DNA from: Clostridia bacterium
GTDB lineage: Bacteria; Bacillota; Clostridia; Christensenellales; Borkfalkiaceae
Direction of reading: 5' to 3'
DNA length: 9,145 nucleotides
NCBI GenBank assembly: GCA_017504065.1
Contig: JAFVRU010000152.1
Coordinates: 1 to 9,145 of the forward strand
The notes beneath the pieces were generated by a model. The model was not told where the DNA came from and ran no database searches. It saw only the letters and a program-made list of their open reading frames with translations. Both the position numbers and the translations under genes were made by a program. Positions within the stretch are counted from its first letter, which is position 1, and the number at the start of each line of letters is the position of its first letter. Below, one piece after another: positions 1-6,852 of the stretch.

Positions 1-200
1 CCCGCAGCGAGCGAGAGCTTGGATAAAGGTCGCGCGACGAGATCGCCGAGCAGTTGCTTATTCACCATTCCGTCGGCGTACACGACTGCGCAACGGGTCT
101 GATCCGCCGTCAAAAACTCGTAGGTGAGTACGTCTTCGGCGGGGAGCGCCTGTTTGAGCGCGTTGAGATTTTTTGTAAGTTCCGATGCTAAAGTATTCAC
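1..200 (-). CDS. GerA/SpoVAF-family spore germination protein, N-terminal fragment (runs off the left edge)
   Basis: Reading the minus strand from a GTG at 200 gives 66 open codons with no stop before the window edge. The peptide has the recognisable amino-terminal pattern of GerA-type A subunits: an NLNALKQAL helix, DVLTYEF, a basic CAVVYADGMVNKQLL strand-turn segment, then a RPLSKL stretch. In this family these residues form the cytosolic N-terminal domain of a membrane germinant-receptor subunit that acts in the inner spore membrane. The gene would continue for several hundred residues outside the window. The GTG has no Shine-Dalgarno sequence, and I see no in-frame ATG or TTG just upstream, so the start rests on the position of the family motif. 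The gene is divergent from the TrmN6 gene. Recognition is by motif resemblance; whether it is GerAA-like or SpoVAF-like cannot be decided from this fragment. Confidence 0.72.
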   Translation of the reverse strand, partial: MNTLASELTKNLNALKQALPAEDVLTYEFLTADQTRCAVVYADGMVNKQLLGDLVARPLSKLSLAA

Positions 201-205
201 GCAAG

Positions 206-235
206 AAGTATGTTTTTTGGGAAAAGAAATTATGC
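206..235 (-). promoter_or_regulatory. Sigma-G-like forespore promoter for the gerA-type gene
   Basis: On the minus strand GCATA (235-231) and CATACTT (212-206) are separated by 18 bp. They match the sigma-G pattern GHATR and CATHHTA with one mismatch at the last -10 base. Sigma-G controls germination receptor genes in the forespore, so the match fits the gene it precedes. The predicted transcription start falls at about 199-201, on the GTG itself, which would make the message leaderless or nearly so. This is a pattern match by eye. Confidence 0.4.
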
Positions 236-261
236 GAAAGAAAGAGAATTGCGCCCAAACG

Positions 262-290
262 TTGACTTTTGCCGAGAATGTTGGTATACT
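262..290 (+). promoter_or_regulatory. Sigma-A promoter of the trmN6-rsmI operon
   Basis: TTGACT at 262-267 and TATACT at 285-290 are separated by 17 bp, and a TG sits one base before the -10 (extended -10). A second TATACT at 291-296 could give an alternative start. Transcription should begin near 297, leaving a leader of about 23 nt that carries the GGAGAAGGG ribosome binding region (307-315). Confidence 0.8.
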
Positions 291-319
291 TATACTGTAA
301 AAATACGGAGAAGGGAAAC

Positions 320-1003
320 ATGCAGCTTGGCGAATACGAAGTTTTAGAAGATATGATGATCGGGGGCTTGAAGATCGCGCAGGATACGCGGCTTTACAGA
401 TTCACGTCCGATTCGGTGCTTTTATCCAAGTTCGCGCGGGTAAAAAACGGGGATAAAATCGCCGATTTTTGCGCGGGGAGCGGAATTGTCGCATTCCATC
501 TGTACGCGTTACAGCGGGAGAAGAAAAAGGATTTGACGTTTACGTTGTTCGAATTGCAAAAGGAGCTTTCCACATTATCGGAAAAAACGGCGGAATATAA
601 CGGATTTGACAATTTCTCGTTCGAGTGCGGTCGGCTGCAAGAAATCCCCGAACGGTATCGGGAACAGTTTTCCCTGATCGTATGCAACCCGCCGTATGAA
701 AAGGGCGGATTTGACAACGAAGAATACTGCAAGGCGATTTGTCGGAAAGAGCTGACGATCAACTTGGCGGAAATCGCGCAAGCGGCGGCGTTTGCGTTGA
801 AATTCGGCGGGAGAATGTGTATGCTGCACCGCTCGGATCGGCTTGCGGAAGTTTGTTACACGTTAAAAGCGCAAAATTTGGAAGTCAAAAAGATCCAACC
901 CGTCGCAAGCGTTCCGAACGCAAAACCCTATTTGGTGATGGTGGAAGCGGTCAAGGGCGGGAAACCCGCGTGCGAGTTGTTGCCCGTACTCTACAACCGT
1001 TAA
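320..1003 (+). CDS. trmN6: tRNA1(Val) (adenine37-N6)-methyltransferase family protein (TrmN6/YabB-like)
   Basis: This is a 227-residue SAM-dependent methyltransferase. The sequence shows a Rossmann motif I, DFCAGSGI (residues 49-56), an acidic residue in LFELQ at about 76-80 that probably contacts SAM, and the catalytic N6-adenine signature NPPY (123-126) preceded by a hydrophobic strand. The N-terminal FTSDSVLLSKFA segment (28-39) is typical of the TrmN6/YabB group, whose E. coli member methylates A37 of tRNA-Val. An in-frame ATG at 269 exists, but it lies inside the promoter. The ATG at 320 has a good ribosome binding site and gives the normal family length, so I chose it. It is the first gene of a rightward operon with rsmI 34 bp downstream. 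Bacillus has the same yabB-yabC pairing with yazA between them; no yazA is present here. The exact tRNA substrate is inferred from the family. Confidence 0.85.
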   Translation: MQLGEYEVLEDMMIGGLKIAQDTRLYRFTSDSVLLSKFARVKNGDKIADFCAGSGIVAFHLYALQREKKKDLTFTLFELQKELSTLSEKTAEYNGFDNFSFECGRLQEIPERYREQFSLIVCNPPYEKGGFDNEEYCKAICRKELTINLAEIAQAAAFALKFGGRMCMLHRSDRLAEVCYTLKAQNLEVKKIQPVASVPNAKPYLVMVEAVKGGKPACELLPVLYNR

Positions 1004-1037
1004 AAGAACGCTTAAAAACCATTAAAAAGGAGAAAAC

Positions 1038-1841
1038 ATGGTCAGTTTTGTAGCAACGCCGATCGGCAACTTAAAAGACATTACGCTGCGTGCGTTAGAA
1101 GCCTTGAAAGCAGCGGACGTGATTTTTTGCGAAGATACGCGGCACACGGTAAAGCTGTTGAACGCGTACGAGATCAAAAAACCCCTGTACGCCTGTCATA
1201 AATTCAACGAACGCGCGGCGGCGGAGAAGATTTTGGAAGCGTCGAGAAAGGGAGAAAACGTCGTCGTAGTTTCCGACGCGGGTACGCCCGTCGTGTCCGA
1301 TCCCGGCAATACCGTATGCAAAATTTTACGGGAAGCGGGCGAGCCGTACACGCTACTCCCCGGCGCGTGCGCGTTTGTCGCAGGGCTCGTTTTATCCGCA
1401 TTACCCGCGGACAGGTTTGCGTTCATCGGCTTTTTACCCGACAAACAGAGCGAGAAAAAAGCGGTTTTGGAGCGGTATAAGGATTGCGATTTAACGCTCG
1501 TATTCCATTCCGCGCCGCAAGACGTGGACAAGGACGTGAAAGCGATGTTTGAAACGTTCGGGGATCGACCTGCGGCGGCGGTTCGCGAGATCACGAAGAT
1601 TCACGAAGAAGTGAAAAGCTTCCGTTTGGCGGACGGCTTGGACGGAGAAAAGCGCGGGGAATACGTGCTCGTAGTCGGGGGCGCGGAAGAACGGGAAAAT
1701 CCGTTGAACGCGTTGACGGAGCAGGAACATATCCGTTATTATATGTCTACGGGGTTAGACAAAAAAGACGCGCTCAAGCGCGCGGCGAAGGATCGGGGGG
1801 TTTCCAAATCCGAACTGTATCCGTTCTCTGTGGATTTATAA
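1038..1841 (+). CDS. rsmI: 16S rRNA (cytidine1402-2'-O)-methyltransferase RsmI
   Basis: This 267-residue tetrapyrrole-methylase-fold enzyme 2'-O-methylates C1402 in the decoding centre of 16S rRNA using SAM. Diagnostic motifs are the N-terminal VATPIGNLKDITLRAL (5-20), FCEDTRHT (30-37), VVSDAGTPVVSDPG (77-90), LLPGACAFVAGL (106-117) and LPADRFAFIGFLP (122-134). A C-terminal helical part with TGLDKKDALKRAAKDRGVSKSELY resembles the small RsmI C-terminal helix-turn-helix domain. PGACA replaces the more usual PGPSA, a mild variation. The start at 1038 has AAGGAG at 1027-1032, 5 bp upstream. No promoter is visible in the 34-bp gap, so the gene is probably cotranscribed with trmN6. Length and motifs are normal and the assignment is firm. 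Confidence 0.96.
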   Translation: MVSFVATPIGNLKDITLRALEALKAADVIFCEDTRHTVKLLNAYEIKKPLYACHKFNERAAAEKILEASRKGENVVVVSDAGTPVVSDPGNTVCKILREAGEPYTLLPGACAFVAGLVLSALPADRFAFIGFLPDKQSEKKAVLERYKDCDLTLVFHSAPQDVDKDVKAMFETFGDRPAAAVREITKIHEEVKSFRLADGLDGEKRGEYVLVVGGAEERENPLNALTEQEHIRYYMSTGLDKKDALKRAAKDRGVSKSELYPFSVDL

Positions 1842-1880
1842 TAATACAAAAATCCGCATATACTATCAAAGGAGAAAAAT

Positions 1881-2614
1881 ATGTTTTATAGTTATTATTG
1901 GATTTTTATTGCGGCGATGCTCGTATGCGCTTTGATCGGCGGGTATGCGAACAGTAAAGTACATTCCGCGTACAAAAGATACGGCGCGATCCCCACCCGT
2001 TCGCACATGACGGGGTACGATACGGCGAAAAAATTGCTTCGCGTGAACAATATCCACGGAATTTCCGTTGGGCGTACGAAAGGGATTTTGAGCGATCACT
2101 ATCATCCCAAGAAAAGGAAGTCAATCTTTCCGAAGGCGTGTACGGTAGTGATTCTGTCGCGGCGGTTGCCGTTGCGGCGCACGAGATCGGGCACGTCGTA
2201 CAGCGGGAAAAGGGGTACGTATTTTATAAATTGCGTACCGTAATGGTCGGGCTGACCAATTTCGGGAGCAGGCTTGCCTTGCCGCTCGTTTTGCTCGGCG
2301 TGTTGTTGGAAATTTTTGTCGGAGCGACGAATAGCGACGTGGGATTTTACGTTGCGCTCGCAGGTGTGGCGTTGTACGGGTTATCGACGGTGTTTGCCCT
2401 GATCACGTTGCCCGTGGAATTGGACGCGAGCCGTCGAGCGAAGAAAATGCTCGTGGAACAAGGGATTATCACGGAAGAAGAATTGCCGTATGCGAGTAAG
2501 ATGCTCGGGGCGGCGGCGAGTACGTACGTAGCTTCGTTATTGGTTTCCCTGATTTACTTCTTGCGGTTTGCGGTTTGGGTACTGATTCTATTCGGCGGAC
2601 GGCGCAGAGAATAA
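1881..2614 (+). pseudogene. yugP: YugP-family neutral zinc metallopeptidase, broken by a -1 frameshift
   Basis: Two overlapping frames together make one YugP-like protein (Zn_peptidase_2 family) of about 244 residues. The first, from the ATG at 1881 (AAAGGAG at 1868-1874), gives an N-terminal membrane segment (about residues 4-22) and the family stretch TGYDTAKKLL to SDHYHPKK, then runs out of frame to a stop at 2243. The second frame picks up at about 2114 with KEVNLSEGVYGSDSVAAVAV, followed by the zinc site HEIGH (codons 2180-2194), the ELDASRRAKKML motif that probably supplies the third ligand, and three further hydrophobic segments. The frames join if one A is restored in the run at 2112-2115. 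As written, a full-length membrane peptidase cannot be made by standard decoding. A shorter product from the GTG at 2138 would keep HEIGH but lose the first membrane anchor. The alternatives are a real mutation, a homopolymer sequencing error, or recoding. It lies 39 bp after rsmI, probably in the same operon. Confidence 0.82.
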
Positions 2615-2615
2615 A

Positions 2616-2693
2616 CAAGGCTATGCCTTGACTAAGTCTTTCTATCTTTTGTTTCTGCAAGATCATTACTTGATCGTTGCTCGTATTGCGAGC
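2616..2693. repeat. Cluster of four short palindromes downstream of yugP
   Basis: Within 78 bp there are four inverted repeats. The first is CAAGGC/GCCTTG with a 3-base loop (2616-2630), and the second is GACT/AGTC around one A (2630-2638). The third is a stem of GCAAGATCA against TGATC-g-TTGC (2657-2680, 5-base loop, one bulged G). The fourth is GCTCG/CGAGC with a 5-base loop (2679-2693). None is followed by a proper T-run, so they are not classic terminators, although the first begins only 2 nt after the yugP stop. The unit could be an extragenic palindromic repeat or mRNA 3'-end structure. No protein is supported here. Confidence 0.5.
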
Positions 2694-2737
2694 GAGCATA
2701 ATAGGCGTAGCGATCTATACGACAAGCGAAAATAAAC

Positions 2738-2775
2738 AAAAAAGGACCGAAGCATTACCGCTTCGGTTCTTTTTT
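2738..2775. terminator. Bidirectional Rho-independent terminator between yugP and the dehydrogenase gene
   Basis: A 10-bp stem (2744-2753 with 2760-2769, one G-T wobble) encloses the 6-base loop ATTACC. It is flanked by A6 (2738-2743) and T6 (2770-2775), so it has a U-tract in either direction. It lies between convergent genes, 11 bp beyond the stop codon of the leftward dehydrogenase gene, and should end both the trmN6-rsmI-yugP transcript and the glycyl radical operon. Confidence 0.92.
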
Positions 2776-2786
2776 GAGAAAGCTAT

Positions 2787-3893
2787 TTATTTCACAAGCA
2801 TCGTTTTGATGTTGTTGCCTGATTTTGCGTCTTCAAACGCTTCGTTGACTTGTTCGACCTTGTACTTATTGGCAAGCTTTTTGATCGTTTCGTGCAATTC
2901 GGGATGATCGCAAAGGAATTGTAAATAATATTCCACATCGGGAATAGAGTATTGCGAAGATCCGATGATATGCAACGCCTTGAACGTGATGAGCTGCGGT
3001 TGAATGGGGATTCCGCCGCTGTTGGAGTATTGTCCGGGTACGAGATAGGTCGCGCGGTTGCGAAGGAACTGCAGCGCTTGGGGAACAGCCGCCGGCGCGC
3101 CTGAACCTTCGAATGCGATATGCGCGCCCAAACCATCTGTTTTGGAGATGATGTAATCGGTAATTTGTTGTTCTGATTGACGGGTAAGGTTCAAAACTTC
3201 GGTTGCGCCGAGATCGCGCGCGAGCTGTTCTCTCTTATCGTTGTTGCCCGCGGTGATCGCATAGATCGTTTTCACGCCGATCGCGTGCAAATACATTACC
3301 GCAAATACGCCGACAGGACCAAGCCCTTGCACGACGGCTACGTCGTCGGGGTGAATAACGACTCCTGCTTTTTTTGCCAACGCAAACGCGTGTAACGCCG
3401 TAGGACCGGGACAAGCAAACGTACAAACCATCGTCGGGTCAAGCTCGTCGGGAATTTTGATCAAATTGGAAAGGGGCGTATAGTTGACTTCGGTATACCC
3501 GCCGTAAAGATAGGGCGCTTCGTCGATGTCGCCGCCGTTCGTAACCTGCATATTCACGCAGTTCGCGTCGTCGCCGTTCTTACAAAGTGGGCATTCTCCG
3601 CAAGGCACGGCAATATCCGCAATGACCGCGTCACCCACTTTCAGCCCGCAATTTTCGCTGCCTGCGGGGAGTTCTAAAATGCGACCGATGAATTCGTGGC
3701 CAATAATGGACGGAGCTTTCACGCCGAGCTTTCCGCGGTGCATGTGTACGTCCGTACCGCAAATCCCGCTAGCGATGAGTTCCATTTTCGCCATTTTAGG
3801 GGGCGGGGGCGTAACCAAGAAATCGCGTACTTCAAACGCTTTGTTCGGTCCTACGAAAACGGCGGCTTTTGCTGTTTTGTCTACATATTTCAT
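2787..3893 (-). CDS. Zinc-dependent medium-chain alcohol dehydrogenase (sorbitol/threonine dehydrogenase-like)
   Basis: This 368-residue medium-chain dehydrogenase should interconvert an alcohol with its aldehyde or ketone using NAD(P). The N-terminal GroES-like domain shows the catalytic zinc ligands Cys45 (SGICGTDVHMHRG) and His66-Glu67 (GHE), with Cys161 in FACPGPTALHA as the likely third position. The structural zinc lobe has four cysteines at 98, 101, 104 and 112 in the classic C-x2-C-x2-C-x7-C spacing. The Rossmann nucleotide motif is GLGPVG (190-195). Length is normal and no key residue is missing. The start at 3893 has TAAGGAG in the upstream 7-13 bases. It is the last gene of the three-gene operon, 49 bp after the activase, and ends just before a strong terminator. 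By context it either reduces the carbonyl product of the radical enzyme or oxidises a precursor to its substrate. The specific substrate is not readable from sequence. Confidence 0.9.
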   Translation of the reverse strand: MKYVDKTAKAAVFVGPNKAFEVRDFLVTPPPPKMAKMELIASGICGTDVHMHRGKLGVKAPSIIGHEFIGRILELPAGSENCGLKVGDAVIADIAVPCGECPLCKNGDDANCVNMQVTNGGDIDEAPYLYGGYTEVNYTPLSNLIKIPDELDPTMVCTFACPGPTALHAFALAKKAGVVIHPDDVAVVQGLGPVGVFAVMYLHAIGVKTIYAITAGNNDKREQLARDLGATEVLNLTRQSEQQITDYIISKTDGLGAHIAFEGSGAPAAVPQALQFLRNRATYLVPGQYSNSGGIPIQPQLITFKALHIIGSSQYSIPDVEYYLQFLCDHPELHETIKKLANKYKVEQVNEAFEDAKSGNNIKTMLVK

Positions 3894-3942
3894 AATATTT
3901 CTCCTTAAAATATATTATTCTTTCTTCGAGCGGCGGACGATC

Positions 3943-4722
3943 TTATCCGTCGATTTTTGCGTCGAAATATTGCGCGCAAATTTCTAACAGCTCGGTAAGA
4001 TCGCTTTTTTGCATGGTTTCAAAGTTCTTGTAAAGATAGAGTTTTCCAAGCGCTTCGTATTTGGCTGATCCCAAGCGGTTAAAGGGCAGCAGTTGCACCC
4101 TTTTCACCCCGATTTCCCGAAGAAGATCGCAGGTTTTTTGCATATATTCTTTCGAGTAGTTGTGGTTCGGGATTACGGGAATACGGATCACGACGTCTAC
4201 GTTTTGCGCAACGAGTTTCCGCAAATTCGATAAAACGTTTTCAAAATTCCCGCACGTATATTTCAGGAAATCTTCGCTATTTGCCGCTTTTATATCGAAA
4301 AAGAAGGTATCCGTGTACGGAATGACGCGTGCAAAAGCCGCGAACGGCACGTCGCCTGCCGTATCGACGATACAATGAATACCGTGTTCTTTCACTCGCT
4401 GCATTAGCACGGCTAAAAATTCCGATTGCAAAAGCGGTTCGCCGCCTGAAAAGGTAACCCCGCCGCCACTGTTTTCGTAAAAACGTTTGTCTTCGAGTAA
4501 TTCTTGTAAAACTTCTTCGACGGTTACCGTTTTTCCACAGTCCACGATCTTTTCTTTTGCGCCGATCACGTACCGCAGTTTTTGTGGCATTTCGCTGATA
4601 CATTCTACGTTATGACACCATTTACAACGCAGATTACAGCCCTTAAAAAAGACGGTAGTGCGAATTCCGTCGCCGTCGCTCACGCAAAAGTGTTGAATAT
4701 CGCTTATGATTGCCGTTTTCAT
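3943..4722 (-). CDS. Glycyl radical enzyme activating enzyme (radical SAM), lacking the ferredoxin-like insert
   Basis: This 259-residue radical SAM protein should cleave SAM reductively and abstract hydrogen from the glycine of its partner enzyme to install the glycyl radical. Visible features are the [4Fe-4S] ligands Cys29, Cys33 and Cys36 (CNLRCKWCHN), the SAM-binding SGGEP (92-96) inside FYENSGGGVTFSGGEPLLQ, the DIK motif (143-145) and a later IRIPVIPNHN strand-loop. The flanks resemble the activases of diol dehydratase-type enzymes, which normally carry two extra [4Fe-4S] clusters in a ferredoxin-like insert after the first motif. Here that insert is reduced to about 25 residues with only Cys41 and Cys62, giving a size close to pyruvate formate-lyase activase. 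The start is 3 bp beyond the stop of the preceding glycyl radical enzyme gene, and its ribosome binding site (AGAGG) lies inside that gene's last codons, so translation is probably coupled. Confidence 0.93.
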   Translation of the reverse strand: MKTAIISDIQHFCVSDGDGIRTTVFFKGCNLRCKWCHNVECISEMPQKLRYVIGAKEKIVDCGKTVTVEEVLQELLEDKRFYENSGGGVTFSGGEPLLQSEFLAVLMQRVKEHGIHCIVDTAGDVPFAAFARVIPYTDTFFFDIKAANSEDFLKYTCGNFENVLSNLRKLVAQNVDVVIRIPVIPNHNYSKEYMQKTCDLLREIGVKRVQLLPFNRLGSAKYEALGKLYLYKNFETMQKSDLTELLEICAQYFDAKIDG

Positions 4723-4725
4723 GAT

Positions 4726-6852
4726 TTACCTCTGTTGCGTGCGATTGAGAATGTCTTCTTGAACCATGCGGTTGAGTGTAACGTAATACGCGGAGAAGCC
4801 GGAAACTCGAACGATCAGGTTGGGATATTTTTCCGGATGGTTCATCGCGTCGATCAAAGTTTCGCGGGACGTGGCGTTAATCTGAACTTCTTGCCCGCCG
4901 CCTTCGAAATAGGTGCGGATCAGCGCAAGCAGCTTCCTGCGCTTTTCAGGATCAGAGAACATGACGGGCGAATATTTTTGATTGATGACCGAACCGACCG
5001 CAATGTCCGTGTAATCGGGCTTCATCAAACTATTGAACGTAGCCGTAGACCCACGGCAATCTTTTCCGTACATAGGGGAAGCTGCGTCAGAAACGGGAGC
5101 GCCCGCCTTTCTACCGTCGGGGGTTGCGCCTACTTCTTTTCCCGCATAGATGTTATTGATGTTGGACGCGATACCGCAGAAAACTCTGCCGCCCTGCGGG
5201 GTGCGTTTTTCGTCGAAGATCTCTGCGACTTTCCGCACGAACCAAACTGCGTATTTGTCTACGATTTCGCGGTTATTCCCATACTTGGGTGCGTCTAATA
5301 AAAGTTGTTGCAAATCCGCATACCCGACGAAATCCGCCGCCAACGCGTCGCGGAGCTCGGTAAGCGTCGCCTTTTTGTCGATAAAAACGACCTGTTCGAT
5401 CGCCGCGAGCGAATCCGCCATCGTAGCGATTCCCATAATCCCCAAGCCGTAGGTCGCGGGGTATTTTGCGCCGCCCATATTCACGTCCAAGCCGCGCCCG
5501 ATACAGTCCTGACAAAGAATGGACAGGAAGGGTTGTTGATAGTTGATCGGGTTGATCTTATCGCAACGAAGCTGATAGAGCAGCATTTCTTCGTCCGCAA
5601 GCCGACGGAGTTGGATTTCCAACCGACGGATAAACTCGTCCATGGTTTGGATTTCGGAGCAATCGCCCGTTTTTATGCCGTGGCGGAAATTTTGCGTACC
5701 GTAACCGTTAAAGAACACGTAGTCCAAGCAAACGGGCGCGTTGTAGCGACCGTCCGCCCAAGGCGGTTGTTGACCTGTCAGGAAGTTTTCGACGCAACCA
5801 ACCATCGTAAAGTTTCTCGAGTCTTTGACTTCGTAACCCTTTTTAATAAGCGCTTCGACGTTCACTTCGTTGTTCATAAGCGCAGGATACCCAAGTCCCG
5901 TACCAATGGAAACGAGAGCCGCGTCCAACAGTGAGTCGGGGGTTTTGGCAGAAATTCGAGCCGAAAGATTGGGACCGGGGATATTTAAATTTTTGACCGC
6001 TTCAATGATGAAATAGCTGAGTTCGTTTGTTGCGTCTTCTCCGTTTTCGTCTACGCCTGCAATGCAAATGTTCGCCACGTCTTCGTATTTTAAGAAATGG
6101 TGCCATTCGTGGATTTTTGCGAATACCGCTTCGAACAATGCGACGGCTTCTTCGTCTGTGATCCGTCCCGCGGCTTTGTCCGCAAGATAGAAGGGGTACA
6201 GGTATTGATCCATTCTGCCAAGCGCCATCGCGAACTTACCTTCTAAGCAGAAAGATAAGTGCCACGCCCAAACAAGTTGCAGGGCTTGACGGAAGGTGGT
6301 CGGCTTTTCAAACGCAACGGTTTGCGCGTCCGCTGACATTTTTCGTAAAATATCGTTGTTATAGCCCGGTATACCGCAAAGCGAAATGGCTTTTTCGCTG
6401 TAAATCAACAGTAATTCCTTATATGCGCGCAAACATATTTCCATCGCGCGGAGTGTGTTTGTCTTTTCTTGATCACCTGCATATTTTTCTAAGGAAGCTT
6501 GAATTTCTTCCAACAAACCTGGTACGCCGACGCGCAACAGCTTTTCGTAATCGGCGGTGAAATGGTCGCTGTGCTGAAAAAAGTCCCGCGTTCCCAAGAG
6601 ATCGATGAACGTATTTGCGAGTTTTTCTTCCCGCTCATCGATCGGCAGGGAGTATAAGCCCGCGAAATTGCCCAAAATCAAATCGTTTTGGTACACGACG
6701 GGGGGGCATTCCGTTAAAATCGAGCGGAACACGTTGGCTCGCAAAACGACGTTCGGCGCGGTCAAATTTTCGGAAAGCCCATGATAAGCCAAAATGGTTC
6801 GGCAACAACCGAGATTGGGTTGGCTTTCAATTTCTTTTAATAAATTATGCAT
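4726..6852 (-). CDS. Glycyl radical enzyme of unassigned substrate (PFL-like superfamily, dehydratase/lyase branch)
   Basis: This 708-residue glycyl radical enzyme is expected to work in the cytosol under anoxia, using a glycyl radical to make a thiyl radical that attacks the substrate. The C-terminal radical motif is RVSGF with Gly685, followed by SAYYVTLNRMVQEDIL. The thiyl Cys353 lies in GCVEN with Glu355 two residues later, the general base position of dehydratase-type members; pyruvate formate-lyase instead has two adjacent cysteines. An Asp follows at +14 (Asp367, PPWADG), where glycerol dehydratase also has one. DHFTADYEKLL (96-106) resembles the GHxxPDY loop, so His97 may be conserved, whereas the second pocket His (before GRxDQY, 212-217) appears to be Phe207. 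It is shorter than pyruvate formate-lyase (about 760) and the diol dehydratases (about 790-850). The start at 6852 has AGGAG 6 bp upstream. It is first in an operon with its activase and an alcohol dehydrogenase. The family is certain, the substrate unknown. Confidence 0.95.
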   Translation of the reverse strand: MHNLLKEIESQPNLGCCRTILAYHGLSENLTAPNVVLRANVFRSILTECPPVVYQNDLILGNFAGLYSLPIDEREEKLANTFIDLLGTRDFFQHSDHFTADYEKLLRVGVPGLLEEIQASLEKYAGDQEKTNTLRAMEICLRAYKELLLIYSEKAISLCGIPGYNNDILRKMSADAQTVAFEKPTTFRQALQLVWAWHLSFCLEGKFAMALGRMDQYLYPFYLADKAAGRITDEEAVALFEAVFAKIHEWHHFLKYEDVANICIAGVDENGEDATNELSYFIIEAVKNLNIPGPNLSARISAKTPDSLLDAALVSIGTGLGYPALMNNEVNVEALIKKGYEVKDSRNFTMVGCVENFLTGQQPPWADGRYNAPVCLDYVFFNGYGTQNFRHGIKTGDCSEIQTMDEFIRRLEIQLRRLADEEMLLYQLRCDKINPINYQQPFLSILCQDCIGRGLDVNMGGAKYPATYGLGIMGIATMADSLAAIEQVVFIDKKATLTELRDALAADFVGYADLQQLLLDAPKYGNNREIVDKYAVWFVRKVAEIFDEKRTPQGGRVFCGIASNINNIYAGKEVGATPDGRKAGAPVSDAASPMYGKDCRGSTATFNSLMKPDYTDIAVGSVINQKYSPVMFSDPEKRRKLLALIRTYFEGGGQEVQINATSRETLIDAMNHPEKYPNLIVRVSGFSAYYVTLNRMVQEDILNRTQQR

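Noticed and set aside
58..321. Minus-strand open frame of 87 codons beginning at an ATG at 321
   Set aside because: Its translation has no family look and is rich in Arg/Ser. The overlapping frame starting at GTG 200 gives clear GerA-type residues, and the 321 start lies across the trmN6 promoter and start.
739..1053. Plus-strand open frame overlapping the end of trmN6 and the start of rsmI
   Set aside because: It overlaps two genes with firm motifs and its product is basic, low-information sequence without a ribosome binding site.
2109..2117. Programmed -1 frameshifting in the yugP-like gene
   Set aside because: G-AAA-AGG would re-pair poorly after slippage, I see no clear stimulatory stem just downstream, and the YugP family is not known to use recoding. 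A deleted A is simpler.
4582..5298. Long plus-strand open frame (238 codons) opposite the activase and radical enzyme genes
   Set aside because: It is antisense to two certain genes with full catalytic motifs. The high GC third positions of those genes create long open antisense frames; no ribosome binding site or recognisable domain was seen.
5305..5934. Plus-strand open frame of 209 codons opposite the glycyl radical enzyme gene
   Set aside because: Shadow of the conserved sense frame covering Cys353 and neighbouring motifs; no family resemblance and no promoter.
2787..6852. Bacterial microcompartment locus of the kind often seen with glycyl radical dehydratases
   Set aside because: No shell protein genes, no aldehyde dehydrogenase or phosphotransacylase, and no N-terminal encapsulation peptide on the radical enzyme are visible in the window.
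4726..6852. Assignment as pyruvate formate-lyase (pflB)
   Set aside because: Pyruvate formate-lyase has two adjacent active-site cysteines. This protein has a single GCVE motif with the Glu of dehydratase-type enzymes, and it is shorter.
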